Shown here one piece after another: positions 8,928 to 19,139 of a DNA stretch of 64,000 nucleotides. The notes beneath the pieces are model-generated. The model had not been told where the DNA came from. It saw only the letters and a list, made by a program, of their open reading frames with translations, and searched no databases. The DNA lies in contig CP121458.1 in NCBI GenBank assembly GCA_029690005.1, positions 5,103,872-5,167,871 on the forward strand, in the 5' to 3' direction. Origin of the DNA: Prescottella defluvii (lineage in GTDB: Bacteria; Actinomycetota; Actinomycetes; Mycobacteriales; Mycobacteriaceae). Within the stretch, counting starts at the first letter, position 1. Every line of letters begins with the position of its first letter. Position numbers and translations under genes: made by a program.

Positions 8928-10889
8928 ATGACCACAGGTATCGAACAGCGCGAGTTCCAGACGGAGACTCGCCAGATTCTGGATCTGATGATCCATTCGG
9001 TGTACTCCAACAAGGACACCTTCCTCCGCGAGCTCGTCTCCAACGCGTCCGACGCGCTCGACAAGCTCAAGCTCGAGGCGTTCCGCGACAAGGACCTCGA
9101 AGCGGATACGTCGGATCTGCACATCGAGCTCGACGTCGACACCGACGCCCGCACTCTCGCGGTGCGCGATAACGGCATCGGCATGTCCCGCGACGAGGTG
9201 ATCGATCTGATCGGCACGCTGGCCAAGTCTGGCACCGCGGAGCTGCGCCGCAAACTGCGCGAAGCGAAGGATGCGGCAGCCTCCGAAGAACTGATCGGTC
9301 AGTTCGGTATCGGCTTCTACTCGACGTTCATGGTGGCCGACAAGGTCACGCTGCTCACGCGCAAGGCCGGCGAGAAGCACGGAACGCGCTGGGAGTCGAG
9401 CGGAGACGCCACCTACACGATCGAGACCGTCGACGACGCCCCCCAGGGCACGACGGTGACGCTGCACCTCAAGCCCGAGGATGTCGAGGACCACCTGTAC
9501 GACTACGCGTCCGAACGCAAGCTGCGCGAGATCGTCAAGCGCTACTCTGATTTCATCGCGTACCCGATCCGGATGCAGGTCGAGCGCCCCGCACCGAAGA
9601 GCAGTGACGTTGCGGACGAGGCAGAGGATGCCGAGCCGAAGACGGTCATCGAGACCGAAACGCTCAACTCGATGAAGGCCCTGTGGGCCCGACCCCGTAG
9701 CGAGGTCTCCGACGACGAGTACAACGAGTTCTACAAGCACGTCAGCCACTCGTGGGACGACCCGCTCGAGGTCATCCCGATGAAGGCCGAGGGCACGTTC
9801 GAGTACCAGGCGCTGCTGTTCATCCCGTCGCACGCGCCGTTCGACCTGTTCTCCCGCGAGCACCGCGCGGGCATCCACCTGTACGTCAAGCGCGTGTTCA
9901 TCATGGACGACTGCGAGGAACTCATGCCCGAGTACCTGCGCTTCGTCACGGGCGTGGTGGACGCACAGGACCTGTCGCTCAACGTCTCTCGCGAGATCCT
10001 CCAGCAGGACCGCCAGATCCGGGCAATCCGACGTCGGCTCACCAAGAAGGTGCTCACCACGATCAAGGACTTGATGTCCTCCGAGGACACGGAGGCTCAG
10101 GACAAGTACCGAACGGTGTGGTCGCAGTTCGGCCGGGTCCTCAAGGAGGGCCTGCTGTCGGACTTCGACAACCGCGAGACGCTGCTCGAGATCGCGTCGT
10201 TCCCGTCGACGCACAGCGAGGACGCGCAGACCACGCTGGCCCAGTACGTCGAGCGGATGAAGGACGGGCAGGAGCAGATCTACTACCTCACCGGTGAGTC
10301 CCGCCAGCAGCTCGAGGCGTCGCCGCACATGGAGGCCTTCCGGGCGCGCGGCCTCGAGGTGCTACTGCTCACCGACCCGGTCGACGAGATGTGGGTGACG
10401 TCGGTCCCCGAGTTCGACGGCAAGCCGCTGCAGTCGATCGCGAAGGGCGAGGTGGACCTCGACACCGAGGAGGAGAAGCAGGAGGCCGAGGCCAAGCGCG
10501 AAGAGCAGGACAAGGAGTTCGCCGACGTCCTCTCCTGGCTCACCACGACGCTCGAGGACCAGGTGAAGCAGGTGCGGTTGTCGACCCGCCTGACGGACTC
10601 CCCTGCGTGCATCGTCGGCGACGAGTTCGGCATGACGCCGGCGCTCGAGCGGATGTACCGGGCGTCGGGCCAGCAGGTTCCGCACTTCAAGCGGATCCTC
10701 GAACTCAACCCGACGCACCCGCTGGTGGAGGGCCTGCGCACCGCGCACGCGGAGCGCGGCGACGACCCGGGCCTCGCAGAGACCGCCGAATTGCTCTACG
10801 GCACGGCGCTTCTCGCGGAAGGTGGCGAGCTGGAAGACCCGGCACACTTCGCAAAAATGCTCGCGAACCGCCTGGCACGGACCATCTAG
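8928..10889 (+). CDS. htpG: Molecular chaperone HtpG (Hsp90)
   Basis: 653 aa, intact. N-terminal GHKL ATPase domain with FLRELVSNASDALDK, VRDNGIGM and GQFGIGFYSTF; middle domain with LYVKRVFIMDD and SLNVSREILQQD; C-terminal dimerisation domain ending in AKMLANRLARTI. An ATP-dependent cytosolic chaperone induced by heat and oxidative stress. AGGGG lies just before the ATG. It is monocistronic, ending in a strong hairpin at 10914-10944. No HspR (HAIR) or CIRCE element was seen in the 82 nt upstream. Confidence 0.97.
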   Translation: MTTGIEQREFQTETRQILDLMIHSVYSNKDTFLRELVSNASDALDKLKLEAFRDKDLEADTSDLHIELDVDTDARTLAVRDNGIGMSRDEVIDLIGTLAKSGTAELRRKLREAKDAAASEELIGQFGIGFYSTFMVADKVTLLTRKAGEKHGTRWESSGDATYTIETVDDAPQGTTVTLHLKPEDVEDHLYDYASERKLREIVKRYSDFIAYPIRMQVERPAPKSSDVADEAEDAEPKTVIETETLNSMKALWARPRSEVSDDEYNEFYKHVSHSWDDPLEVIPMKAEGTFEYQALLFIPSHAPFDLFSREHRAGIHLYVKRVFIMDDCEELMPEYLRFVTGVVDAQDLSLNVSREILQQDRQIRAIRRRLTKKVLTTIKDLMSSEDTEAQDKYRTVWSQFGRVLKEGLLSDFDNRETLLEIASFPSTHSEDAQTTLAQYVERMKDGQEQIYYLTGESRQQLEASPHMEAFRARGLEVLLLTDPVDEMWVTSVPEFDGKPLQSIAKGEVDLDTEEEKQEAEAKREEQDKEFADVLSWLTTTLEDQVKQVRLSTRLTDSPACIVGDEFGMTPALERMYRASGQQVPHFKRILELNPTHPLVEGLRTAHAERGDDPGLAETAELLYGTALLAEGGELEDPAHFAKMLANRLARTI

Positions 10890-10913
10890 ACACGGCTACC
10901 GGCTCAGGACGAC

Positions 10914-10944
10914 GCGCCCGCGGGAGTCTCACTCCCGCGGGCGC
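10914..10944 (+). terminator. Terminator after htpG
   Basis: A perfect 14-bp stem (10914-10927 with 10931-10944) around a 3-nt CTC loop, 25 nt after the htpG stop and not followed by a T tract, as is common in actinobacteria. Confidence 0.8.
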
Positions 10945-11053
10945 TGTCGCGCCCGACGATCCCACCGAGCACTGCCCCGCGAAACCGGCCATGAACCTCC
11001 CCGCCTCGATTAGCATCTAAACCATCTCGTTCGATTCCCTTCGGGAGGCCGAC

Positions 11054-12042
11054 GTGCGTGGACTTGGGATCGATCTCGGAACGACGAACACCGTCGTGGG
11101 AACCCTCGAAGACGGAATCGTCCTGAATGAACCGTCTTTCATGCTGGTTCGGAACAAGGATCCGCACCGTGCCCTCGCAATCGGCCAGGATGCGCGAAAC
11201 CTTGTCGGCCGCACACCTACCGGAATCACGCAGGTTCGCCCCATGCGCGACGGCGTGATCGTGGATCTGGAGTCGGCCCGAGCATTCGTCACAGCCGTCA
11301 TAGAGCAGATCGCCCCGCACAGACGGTACGGACGGCGCACGAAGGCTGTCATCTCGGCTCCCGCCGGGGCCACGCCACTCGAGCGTCGCGCACTCCTCGA
11401 AGTCGGGCATGAGGCAGGCCTGCGAAAGGTCGGACTGATCCCGGGACCGGTGGCGGGTGCTCTCGGATGCGGTGTCAATCCGCTCGAGCCTCGCGCCCAT
11501 CTCATCGTGAGCGTCGGCGGCGGCACCTCGGAAGTCACCGCCCTCTGCTTCGGTGGCGTGATCTCGCACCGCAGTTGCCAATTGGCCGGCGAGGAGCTGA
11601 CCGAGGCACTGCACCACCACCTACGCGAAGAGCACCAGATCATCATCGGAGAGCTGACCGCCGAGCGCGCCAAGATGGGCGCACCCGACACCGCCGAGGA
11701 CCAGTCGCTCGTGGTGGAGGGCCTCGATGCCGTCACGGGCCGCGCACGGCTGATCTCACTCGACGTCGAGGAGATCGTGGAGGCACTGCGGCCGACCATG
11801 ACCGGAATCGTGCAGACGTTGACCGCGTGCCTGGAAGACCTTCCCCGCAGGCGATCAGTGACGTGATGGCCGAAGGGATCCTGGTCATCGGGGGCGGTGC
11901 AATGCTCCGCGGACTGCCCCAGCTGTTCGAAGAGTCGTTCGGCCTCCCGGTGAAGACGGCCGAGCGGCCCCTGACGTGCGTCGCCGAGGGCGCCACAGCC
12001 TGCCTGGATCACCCGGAAGTCGTTGCCGCCTTCAGCGGCTGA
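11054..12042 (+). CDS. MreB-like actin homologue
   Basis: Actin/Hsp70-superfamily protein. The phosphate-1 loop is GIDLGTTNTVVG, the phosphate-2 region IVSVGGGTSEV and the adenosine motif LVIGGGAMLRGL. MreB proteins normally have Asp before the phosphate-2 glycines (DIGGGT) and an EEP segment before it; here these positions read SVGGGT and PGP, so ATP handling may be altered. One base appears missing in CCCC near 11842; restored length 329 aa. GTG at 11054 follows GGGAGG. Convergent with the RodA-PBP fusion gene across a 15-bp-stem terminator. Canonical MreB is generally reported absent from Corynebacteriales, so this may be a divergent paralogue with its own role. Confidence 0.78.
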
Positions 12043-12056
12043 TCGCACACATCCTC

Positions 12057-12093
12057 TGATCCCCCGCAGCGTCTCATCCGCTGCGGGGGATCA
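12057..12093. terminator. Bidirectional terminator between mreB-like and rodA-pbp genes
   Basis: A perfect 15-bp stem (12057-12071 with 12079-12093) and 7-nt loop lie between the two convergent stop codons, serving both directions. Confidence 0.85.
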
Positions 12094-12107
12094 CCTACAA
12101 CAGCTGA

Positions 12108-14960
12108 TCACCGACCCGGCGCCGCTCCCGGCCGCCCCGCGAGGTAGCGCTCGAGGAGTGCCTTGACCACAGGACCGGACGCATCCGATCCGGATCCACC
12201 GCCGCGAACCATCGCCGTGACAACGACTTCGGGAGAATCGAAGGGCGCCACGGCGGAGAACCAGGCATCGAGACCGTTCCCCGGTGCCGACGGATCCTCC
12301 GCCGTTCCGGTCTTGGCGCCGGCCGGCACCGGCAGGGTGGCGAGCTGTCCGCCCGTACCGGCAGCGGCCGAAGCCCGCATCCCGGCGCGTACCGGATCGA
12401 GCTTGTCGGCGAAGGGAAGCCGCTGGGGCTCCCCCGTCGGAATCGGCGCGCCCTCTCCGGTCCCGTAGGCGGCGGCGAGCTGCGGTGTGACCACCGCCCC
12501 GGTGGCGACGCCGGACGTCCAGCGTGCCACTTGCAGCGGGGTCGCCGTCACGGAGCCCTGCCCGATGCCCATCAGTAGCGTCGAGCCCGGATACCAGGTG
12601 CCTCCGGCGTCGGCGACCGTCTTGGGTGTTCCCAGGAAACCCTCGGCCTCGCCGGGCAGATCGATTCCCGATGGCCGACCAACCCCGAGCTGTTCGGCGG
12701 CCGTCGCGATCCGGTCGGGACCGAGGAGTTCGGCGAGCTTGTAGAAGTACACGTTGTCCGACCACTGGATCGCCTGGATCAGGTTGTTCGGCCCCAGCGG
12801 CTTCCAGTTCGCGAACGTGTGCCCGCCGTACGTGTAGGAGGCACCGGTCTCGATCACCTGTTCCGGGTCCAGTACCTGATCCTCCGCGTTCGCCGAGCCG
12901 ACAACGATCTTGAAGGTCGAGCCGGGCGGCGCGGCAGTCTGGTACGCGTTGTTGACCATCCGTCCGGGCCCGGGGCCCTCGGTTTGGGCCGCGAGCGCGA
13001 CAGTGTCGACGGGGGGACCGTAGACGTTGTTGTCGTACCCGGGCACGCTGGCGAGCGCCATCACCGCGCCGGTGCGCGCGTCCATCACGACCGCCGCGCC
13101 CAGGTCACCCCCGCTGCTGCGGACCGCCTGGGCCAGCGCATCGGTCGCCAGATTCTGCAACCCGATGTCCAGGTGCAGCCGCAGGTCGTGGCCCGGCACG
13201 GGATCCACGCGCTCTCCGGGACCCACGGGATGTCCGGCCGGATCGACGTATACGCACTGTTTGCCGTCGGTGCCGCGCAGCAGCGCGTCGTACTGCATCT
13301 CGAGGCCCGCCCTGCCGACCCGCGACCCGAGTGCCAGCTGCGGCCAACGTTCCATGTCCTGATCATCGGCGACGCCGACGTATCCGAGGACGGAGGCGAG
13401 CGTAGCGCCGTAGGGGTACTGCCGCTTCCCGGATGGAGCGACGAGAACACCGGGGAGCTGCGCATCGATGATTCGCCGAGCCTGCTCGGGTCCGACCCTG
13501 CCGACGACCCCTGCATCTCCCCTTCGCCGCGGTCACCCAGCGTTTTCTCCAGCTCGTCAGGAGAAACACCGAGCAAGTTCGCGAGTTCACCGTGCGAACC
13601 GGCGTCGTCCTCGGGGAACATTCCGGTGACCACCGAAATGGTGTATTCGGCAACGTTGGTCGCCAGCGGCACACCGTTTCGGTCGAGGATCTGACCGCGC
13701 TCGGCAGGCAGGCGGATGCAGCGAGCCATCTGCTCATCGCTCAACGCGCGCAACTCCGGACCGCGATCGCTCTGCAGATGCCAGGCGGACACCGACATCG
13801 CGACGAGGGCTGCGGTGACCGCGAGGGAACCCGCCGTCATCCCCCGCGGCAGTCGCCGGCGTGTGGACGACTCAGCCCACAGCGGCCGAGCGACACCGTC
13901 TCTGCGCACCGCGAGCACCAGCCCGATCGAGACGTATCCGACGAGCGCGACCGTGCCCCCGTAACTGAACAGCGGGATCGGCATTCCGCGCTGGGGCAGG
14001 AGCGACAGGCTCGCAGCGACCGACAGCGCGGCGTGAATCCCGAACATCCCGCCGATGCCCGCGGCCACGAGCGCACCTTCCTTGGTCCGTGCCCGTCGTG
14101 CGGCGAGCGCTGCACGCCAGGTGATCACCAAGCTGGCCGCCACGACGGCCAGGCCGGCGAACAGTCCCACCCGTACACGACGCTTGCGAACGCAAGGTCG
14201 TGCTGCGATTCGGCAAGGAATCGGCCCTCAGGCCGTACATGGGGTCTCGCGCCAGGCCCCACAGCCCACCGCTGCCGACCGCGATGTCGGCCTGGAGCGA
14301 TGCCCAGCCCGACCCACTCGTGTCGGCGTGGTTCGACGTGAACTCTTGGATCCGTTCGAGCTGGTACGGGCGGAGGAAAAGACCGGCGAAGGGCAGCGCG
14401 GCGATCCCTAGCGCGAACAGTGGCAGCAGCGGCAGCATCGGCACCCTGGCGAGGATCAGCATCAGCACTGCTGCCGCCGCCAGCATCACTGCGCTCGACA
14501 GATCGGGTTGCAGCGCGACCATTGCGACCACGACGCCCGTGATCGACAACGTCGCTACCAACCGACCAAAGGTGTAGCCGCCGGCCAGGATTGATGCCAG
14601 TACCAAGACCAGACCGAGCTTGGCGACTTCGGACGGCTGAACGGTGAACACGCCGAAATCCAGCCAGCGTTGCGCTCCCTTGACCGCTACGCCGGCGAGC
14701 GATACCCCCACCAGCATCACGACCGAAACGACGAGGGTCACCCACCCGAACCGTCGCAGGTTACCCATCCGCATCCGCGACACGACGAACATCAACCCGA
14801 TCCCGACGGCGGCAACGACTGCGTGGCGGATCGCATACGACGTGAGCCCGATCGACACCAGGTTGAGCACGCCGAGGACCGTGAGAACGACCGCCGCCGT
14901 GACGATCCACGGATCGGACTGCCGTTCGCGTCCGTGCAGCCGACCCCCGTCCCCAGTCAT
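12108..14960 (-). CDS. RodA/FtsW (SEDS) glycosyltransferase fused to class B penicillin-binding protein
   Basis: One polypeptide of about 951 aa. N-terminal SEDS domain (about 1-370, ten membrane segments expected) with VQPSEVAKLGLV, the catalytic-Asp region FLAESQHDLAFA (about Asp255) and the signature PLFSYGGTVAL. A short linker (RRDGVARPLWAESSTRRR) leads without any stop into a transmembrane helix and a class B PBP: dimerisation domain (ERGQILDRNGVPLATN), then STFK (about Ser682), SDN and KTG motifs. Three single bases appear missing (near 14212, 14171 and 13516); these sum to a codon, so start and end share a frame. The RodA/PBP junction itself lies in uninterrupted sequence. Makes septal or elongation peptidoglycan at the membrane. 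ATG overlaps the upstream stop (TGATG). Confidence 0.8.
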
Positions 14961-16197
14961 CAGCAGGTCGCTTCTCGGCAGGCACGTACAGCGGCTCCGA
15001 AGCGGCTGTCGCCGGGGCGCTCGTGACCGCAGCGACAGCCAAGGCGGAACCGGGCGGAAGAAACGTCTTGCTCAGCCCATAGACCCCGTCCCGACCCGGC
15101 TCGACCGGCAGCGTGACGTCGGCACCCGCGTGCACCTCACCGGAGCATCGGTCGTAGACGTTCAGCTTCCAGGTGACCGCGCTGACGGTCGCCCCCGAGT
15201 CGAGATGAACGTCCACTCGTACGTCGCACGGCTGTCCGGCGGTGCACGATCCGTCCGCGAAACTCGCGGTGACACCGGTGATCGGGCCCGCACTGGCCGG
15301 GGCACCTGTACGGACGGGTGCCGCCTCGGCGCCACCCGTCCCCGTGGCGGCCCCGGGCTGGCTCGTCGGTTCGGGCGGCGGCGACACCGGATCGAGGTGA
15401 TTCTGCGGCGAGGGATTCACCGGATCGACGATCGCGTCCCAGCCCCGATTCAGCTCTGCCCACATGCGAGGACCCGCCGCTACTGCACCGACGAGAAGAA
15501 TGATCCCGCTCAGGATGAACACCATCCGGCGCCGGGACGGGCGTCTCCGGCCGCGATGCCAGGCGTTTCGGACCGGCGGATACCAGCCAGTGGGTGGTGC
15601 GAGCGATCCGGCCGGCACGCATGGCCCGTTCTGCATGATCGCCGGCTCCTCCACCGCCCGACCATCCGGACGGGGCCGCCCGATCGTTGCCGCAACGAGC
15701 TCGCCGATCTGGCGCCGCCGCCGGGCCTCCTCGTCCGGGTCGAGTTCGGGATCGATCACCCGGCGAACCCGGCGAATCAGGTCATCCGGATCCGTTGTGT
15801 CCGATACTGATTCGATCACTCGATCACCGAGATCCGATCCCCGGCAGTTCTTCGCAATACCACCGAGCAGGCCCACGATCGCGTCCTTCGCCTCGATCCG
15901 GGACGCGGCGCTCCCCGTGCCGTCGAGCGTGAGCCGCCCGCCGTCGGACACCATCGCAGCGTCGTCCCGCAGCGTGATCGGACGGCCACCTCCGGCGCCT
16001 ACCCGTTCCAGCTCGTCGATCGCATCCGCGGACAGCTGCGCGGCCTGCGCCGGTGTCAGCCTCGCGACCGCGAGCAGCCTCGCGAGTGTGACGCCGGCCC
16101 TGGAGCCACCAGGGTCGGCGTCGACCGGATCGGATGGTTCGGGCCGGGTCACTGCGGGCTCGCCGCCCGTGTGGATCCCCAAGGCTGCTTCGTTCAT
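14960..16197 (-). CDS. Single-pass membrane protein coupled to the RodA-PBP fusion
   Basis: Family not recognised. About 412 aa if one base is restored near the 3' end, which places its TGA at 14960-14962 overlapping the next ATG. The cytosolic N-terminal part (about 1-220) contains LARLLAVARLTPAQAAQLSAD and an Arg-rich stretch; a membrane helix follows at about 225-245 (MVFILSGIILLVGAVAAGP). Then comes a Pro/Ser/Gly-rich linker and an extracytoplasmic Ig-like domain with a Cys pair (GSCTAGQPC) and WKLNVYDRCSG. ATG at 16197 is preferred over one at 16293 because GGGG lies 8 nt upstream and the extension looks unstructured. Coupling suggests a partner or regulator of the fusion (inference). 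Confidence 0.6.
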
Positions 16198-16479
16198 CGC
16201 GCATCCCCGAAACGATCTGCCTCCCGCAAGTGGCACTGGCCCGGAGCGGGTGGGCGGTGGACTGGGCTGTGAATGTTCCCTGTCGAAATCCATTGCGCCT
16301 GTTCGAATCTATTTAACTCCGATCCGCTCCGGCGAGGGTAGGAATCGAGAAGGTGAGAGCACTCGCGCGCACGTCCAGTGCGCACCGTCCGAACTGCCTC
16401 CCGGCACCGACCTCCCGGCACCGACCGCGGGTGCCGTTTCGTCTGATTCGATCCCGGCCCGGATCGTTTCGTAACGTAA

Positions 16480-18056
16480 GTGCCCGTGTCGATCGAAGCC
16501 ACTCCCCGATTCCCACACCATCCCGGGCATGGCCCGCGCTGGTGCGCGTACCGCGGGACGGACGACGCTGGCCCGGAACCGTGCGGGCGGCCGTGGCGGT
16601 CGCACTGCCCGGACTCCTCGGCCTCGCGTTCGGCCACGATCCGGCGGCCGCGACGGCGACGCTCGGCGCCTTCGCGGTGGTGTACGGCGAGAGCCGTCCC
16701 TATCGGGTGCGGTGGCGGGCGGTTTCGGTCGCGGCGTGCGTGATGGTGGTCGGGGCCCTCATCGGAGCGGTCGTCGGAAGCACCGTCCACGACGCGGCGG
16801 CCTCCGGCGGATCCGCGCTGTGGCCGCTGGCACTGGTCCTCGCCATGTCTGCCTTCGTGGCCGTGGGCGCCTTCACGGTCGATGCACTGCGACTCGGTGC
16901 ACCGGGCGCGTTCCTGCCGCTGCTCGCGGTCGAGATCGCGTCGGCGCTGCCCGCGGCCGGCGTTCCCGTCGGCAACGTCGTCGCTTGGACGGCGGTCGGT
17001 GGGGTCACCGCCGTCGCGGTCGCGATGTCCGGGTGCATGGTGCGCCCCGGACCCCGAACGCGCGGCGGTCGCATCTGCCGTCTCGGCGGTCGACGCCTTC
17101 GATCGCACCCGGGACTCGGCGTCGCGACGCCACGCTGCGGTCAAGGCCGTCCACGCCGCATGGCAGTGCCTGCACGACGCGGGTATCGCCACGCAGGACC
17201 ATCCCCTGACCCGGGACCTGCTCGAGGCGCAGGATCGCTGCGTGTCACTCCTGCACGACGGCGAGACGGCGCTCGACACCGACGGTGAGGACCTGGGGCG
17301 ACGGGTCCCGCCCCGCGCCCGACGATCCGGTTCCGGCTGAGGCGGGCGGCACACCTGCGGAGCCGTTCGACGCTCATCGTCATCCGACTGCTCGTGGCGT
17401 GTCCCGCCGCCGGGGTCGTCGCGATGGGTCTCGGTGTCGCCCGTCCGGATTGGGCGGTCATCACCGCCGCCATGATCCTGCACCAGGGCCCGGACCGGGT
17501 CCTCGGAACGTACCGGGCAGTGCATCGCTTCGCGGGAACCGTGCTGGGTCTGCTGGTCCTCGCCGCGTTGACGCCGATCGATCCGACCGGCGCCGTCCTC
17601 GTGCTCGTGCTGGCCGCGGCGATGGCCGGAGTGCAGGCGTACCTCGTCCGCAACTACGGACTGGCGATGGTGTTCATCACGATCCTGGCGCTGCTGCTCG
17701 CCGGCCTCGGGTCACCCGACAACCTCACCGGGGTGACCCGGGATCGTCTGCTCGAGACGGTCATCGGTGTCGTCGTCGCCGTCGTCGTGTTGTGGACGGT
17801 GCTGCCCGCGTCGTACCGCCGGATCCTCGAGGACGCGGACGGCCGGGTCGCGACCACGATCGAACGGATCGAGGCCACGCGCGACCGGTCCGAGGCGCGC
17901 GAACTCTGCCGCGGCCTCGAATTCGACCTGCATTCGGCGACGACAGCCGCGCTGGTGGCGGCGCACGCCGACCCGGAGTGGACCGAGACCAGGTGGGTGC
18001 GCCACCACGCGCTCAACGAGTCGGGCTATCGGGTTCTCACCCTGTCCGGCACCTGA
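16480..18056 (+). CDS. FUSC-family (aromatic-acid exporter-like) membrane protein
   Basis: Two hydrophobic blocks of several membrane segments each (about residues 25-195 and 290-425) flank a cytosolic middle region, the FUSC/YccS layout; the second block contains CPAAGVVAMGLGVARPDWAV and LHQGPDRVLGTYRAV, which match FUSC_2. Frame must be corrected at three places: a missing base near 16530, an extra C near 17050 (CGCCCCGGAC) and a missing base near 17310. The result is about 525 aa. The start is uncertain: GTG 16480 or 16486, or no N-terminal correction and a later GTG. Likely exports small aromatic or hydrophobic compounds (family knowledge). Stands alone between divergent and convergent neighbours. 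Confidence 0.65.
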
Positions 18057-18068
18057 CGGAAACGACAG

Positions 18069-18100
18069 CGGGGCCGCGCGGCGATCGCCACGCGGCCCCG
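18069..18100. terminator. Bidirectional terminator between FUSC and usp genes
   Basis: Stem of 10 bp (18069-18078 with 18091-18100) whose loop contains a further self-complementary GGCGATCGCC, between two convergent stop codons. Confidence 0.75.
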
Positions 18101-18114
18101 GAAGAGCGTCGAAT

Positions 18115-19011
18115 CTAGTCGCCCGACGGCACGATCAGCACCGGGCAGTCGGCGGTGTGCAGCATCGCCCGGCTGGTCGAACCCAGCAGCATGCCCCTGA
18201 AGCCGCCGCGTCCGCGGGTGCCGACGACGATCAGCTGGGCCTGCTCGGCGTACTCGCTGAGCACCCGCACCGGCCGGTCCCGGGCCACGACGCGTTCGAC
18301 GGTGACGTCCGGGTACCGCTCCTGCCAGCCTGCGAGCCGCTCGGCCAGCACCACTTCCTCACCGGTCTGGATGCGGCTCCAGTGCGGGTCGTCGGGGGTG
18401 GCGCCGAGGGAGGGCTGCACGCTCACGTCGCTCCAGACGTTCACGGCGATGAGGTTGGCGTTGCGCATCGCTGCCTCCTCGAAGGCGACCGCGACCGCGG
18501 GCTTGCACGACTCGGAGCCGTCGATGCCCACCACGATCGGGCCCTCGGTCGGCGGCAGGCCGTCGAGCGTGCGGCCACGGACCACGGCGACCGGGCACTG
18601 GGCGTGCGCGGACACCGCCGCGGTGACGGAACCGACGACCAGGCCGGTGATCTCGCCGTGCCCGTGCGATCCGAGGACCACCATCCACGCCTGCGCCGAC
18701 AGGTCGATCAGCGTCGGCGCCGGGCGACCGTCGATCTGCTCGGTGGTGATCTCGATCGAACCGATGTCCTCCGCCGACTGCTTGGCGAGGACGTGGGCGC
18801 TGTCGAGACGCGACCGGGCGGTGTCGCGCAGTTCGTCCTGGAAGCTGCGGGCCAGGTACGGCTCGGAGTAGTAGAACGCCGGGATGTGCACGGCGGTGAC
18901 GATGTGCAGGCGGCGCTGGTGGACCGCGGCCGCGCGGGCCGCCCACACCACCGCGTTCGATGCCGCTTCAGAGCCGTCGACGGCGACGACGATCGCTTCG
19001 GTTGCGCTCAT
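18115..19011 (-). CDS. Universal stress protein (tandem USP domains)
   Basis: 298 aa with two USP domains. Each ends in an ATP-binding G-x2-G-x9-G-S/T motif: LGSHGHGEITGLVVGSVT and GTRGRGGFRGMLLGSTS. Each begins with VAVDGSEAASNAVVWA or VGIDGSESCKPAVAVA. ATG at 19011 follows GGAGAA at about 9 nt. A DevR-like box lies 33-52 nt upstream (19044-19063), consistent with hypoxia/NO control as for mycobacterial tandem USPs. A terminator for the upstream LLM gene sits between the two, so this gene has its own promoter. Confidence 0.9.
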   Translation of the reverse strand: MSATEAIVVAVDGSEAASNAVVWAARAAAVHQRRLHIVTAVHIPAFYYSEPYLARSFQDELRDTARSRLDSAHVLAKQSAEDIGSIEITTEQIDGRPAPTLIDLSAQAWMVVLGSHGHGEITGLVVGSVTAAVSAHAQCPVAVVRGRTLDGLPPTEGPIVVGIDGSESCKPAVAVAFEEAAMRNANLIAVNVWSDVSVQPSLGATPDDPHWSRIQTGEEVVLAERLAGWQERYPDVTVERVVARDRPVRVLSEYAEQAQLIVVGTRGRGGFRGMLLGSTSRAMLHTADCPVLIVPSGD

Positions 19012-19043
19012 GGATCCAGTTTCTCCTTCACACCTGCGGTCCT

Positions 19044-19063
19044 GTCGAGACCATTGTCCCGGT
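19044..19063 (-). promoter_or_regulatory. DevR/DosR box candidate before usp
   Basis: On the minus strand ACCGGGACAATGGTCTCGAC matches 14 of 20 positions of the DosR consensus (TTSGGGACTWWAGTCCCSAA), including the complete GGGAC half-site and GTC of the other half. Centre is about 43 bp before the usp start codon. Confidence 0.55.
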
Positions 19064-19091
19064 TTCCGTCCGCCACCGCGTCGGTCTGGGA

Positions 19092-19132
19092 CCCGGCGGG
19101 CCGTGACGCTGGGCACGTCACCGCCCGCCGGG
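19092..19132 (-). terminator. Terminator after the LLM oxidoreductase gene
   Basis: 17-position stem with one C-C mismatch (19092-19108 with 19116-19132) and a 7-nt loop, starting 8 nt past the LLM stop codon. Confidence 0.75.
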
Positions 19133-19139
19133 GTTCCGG

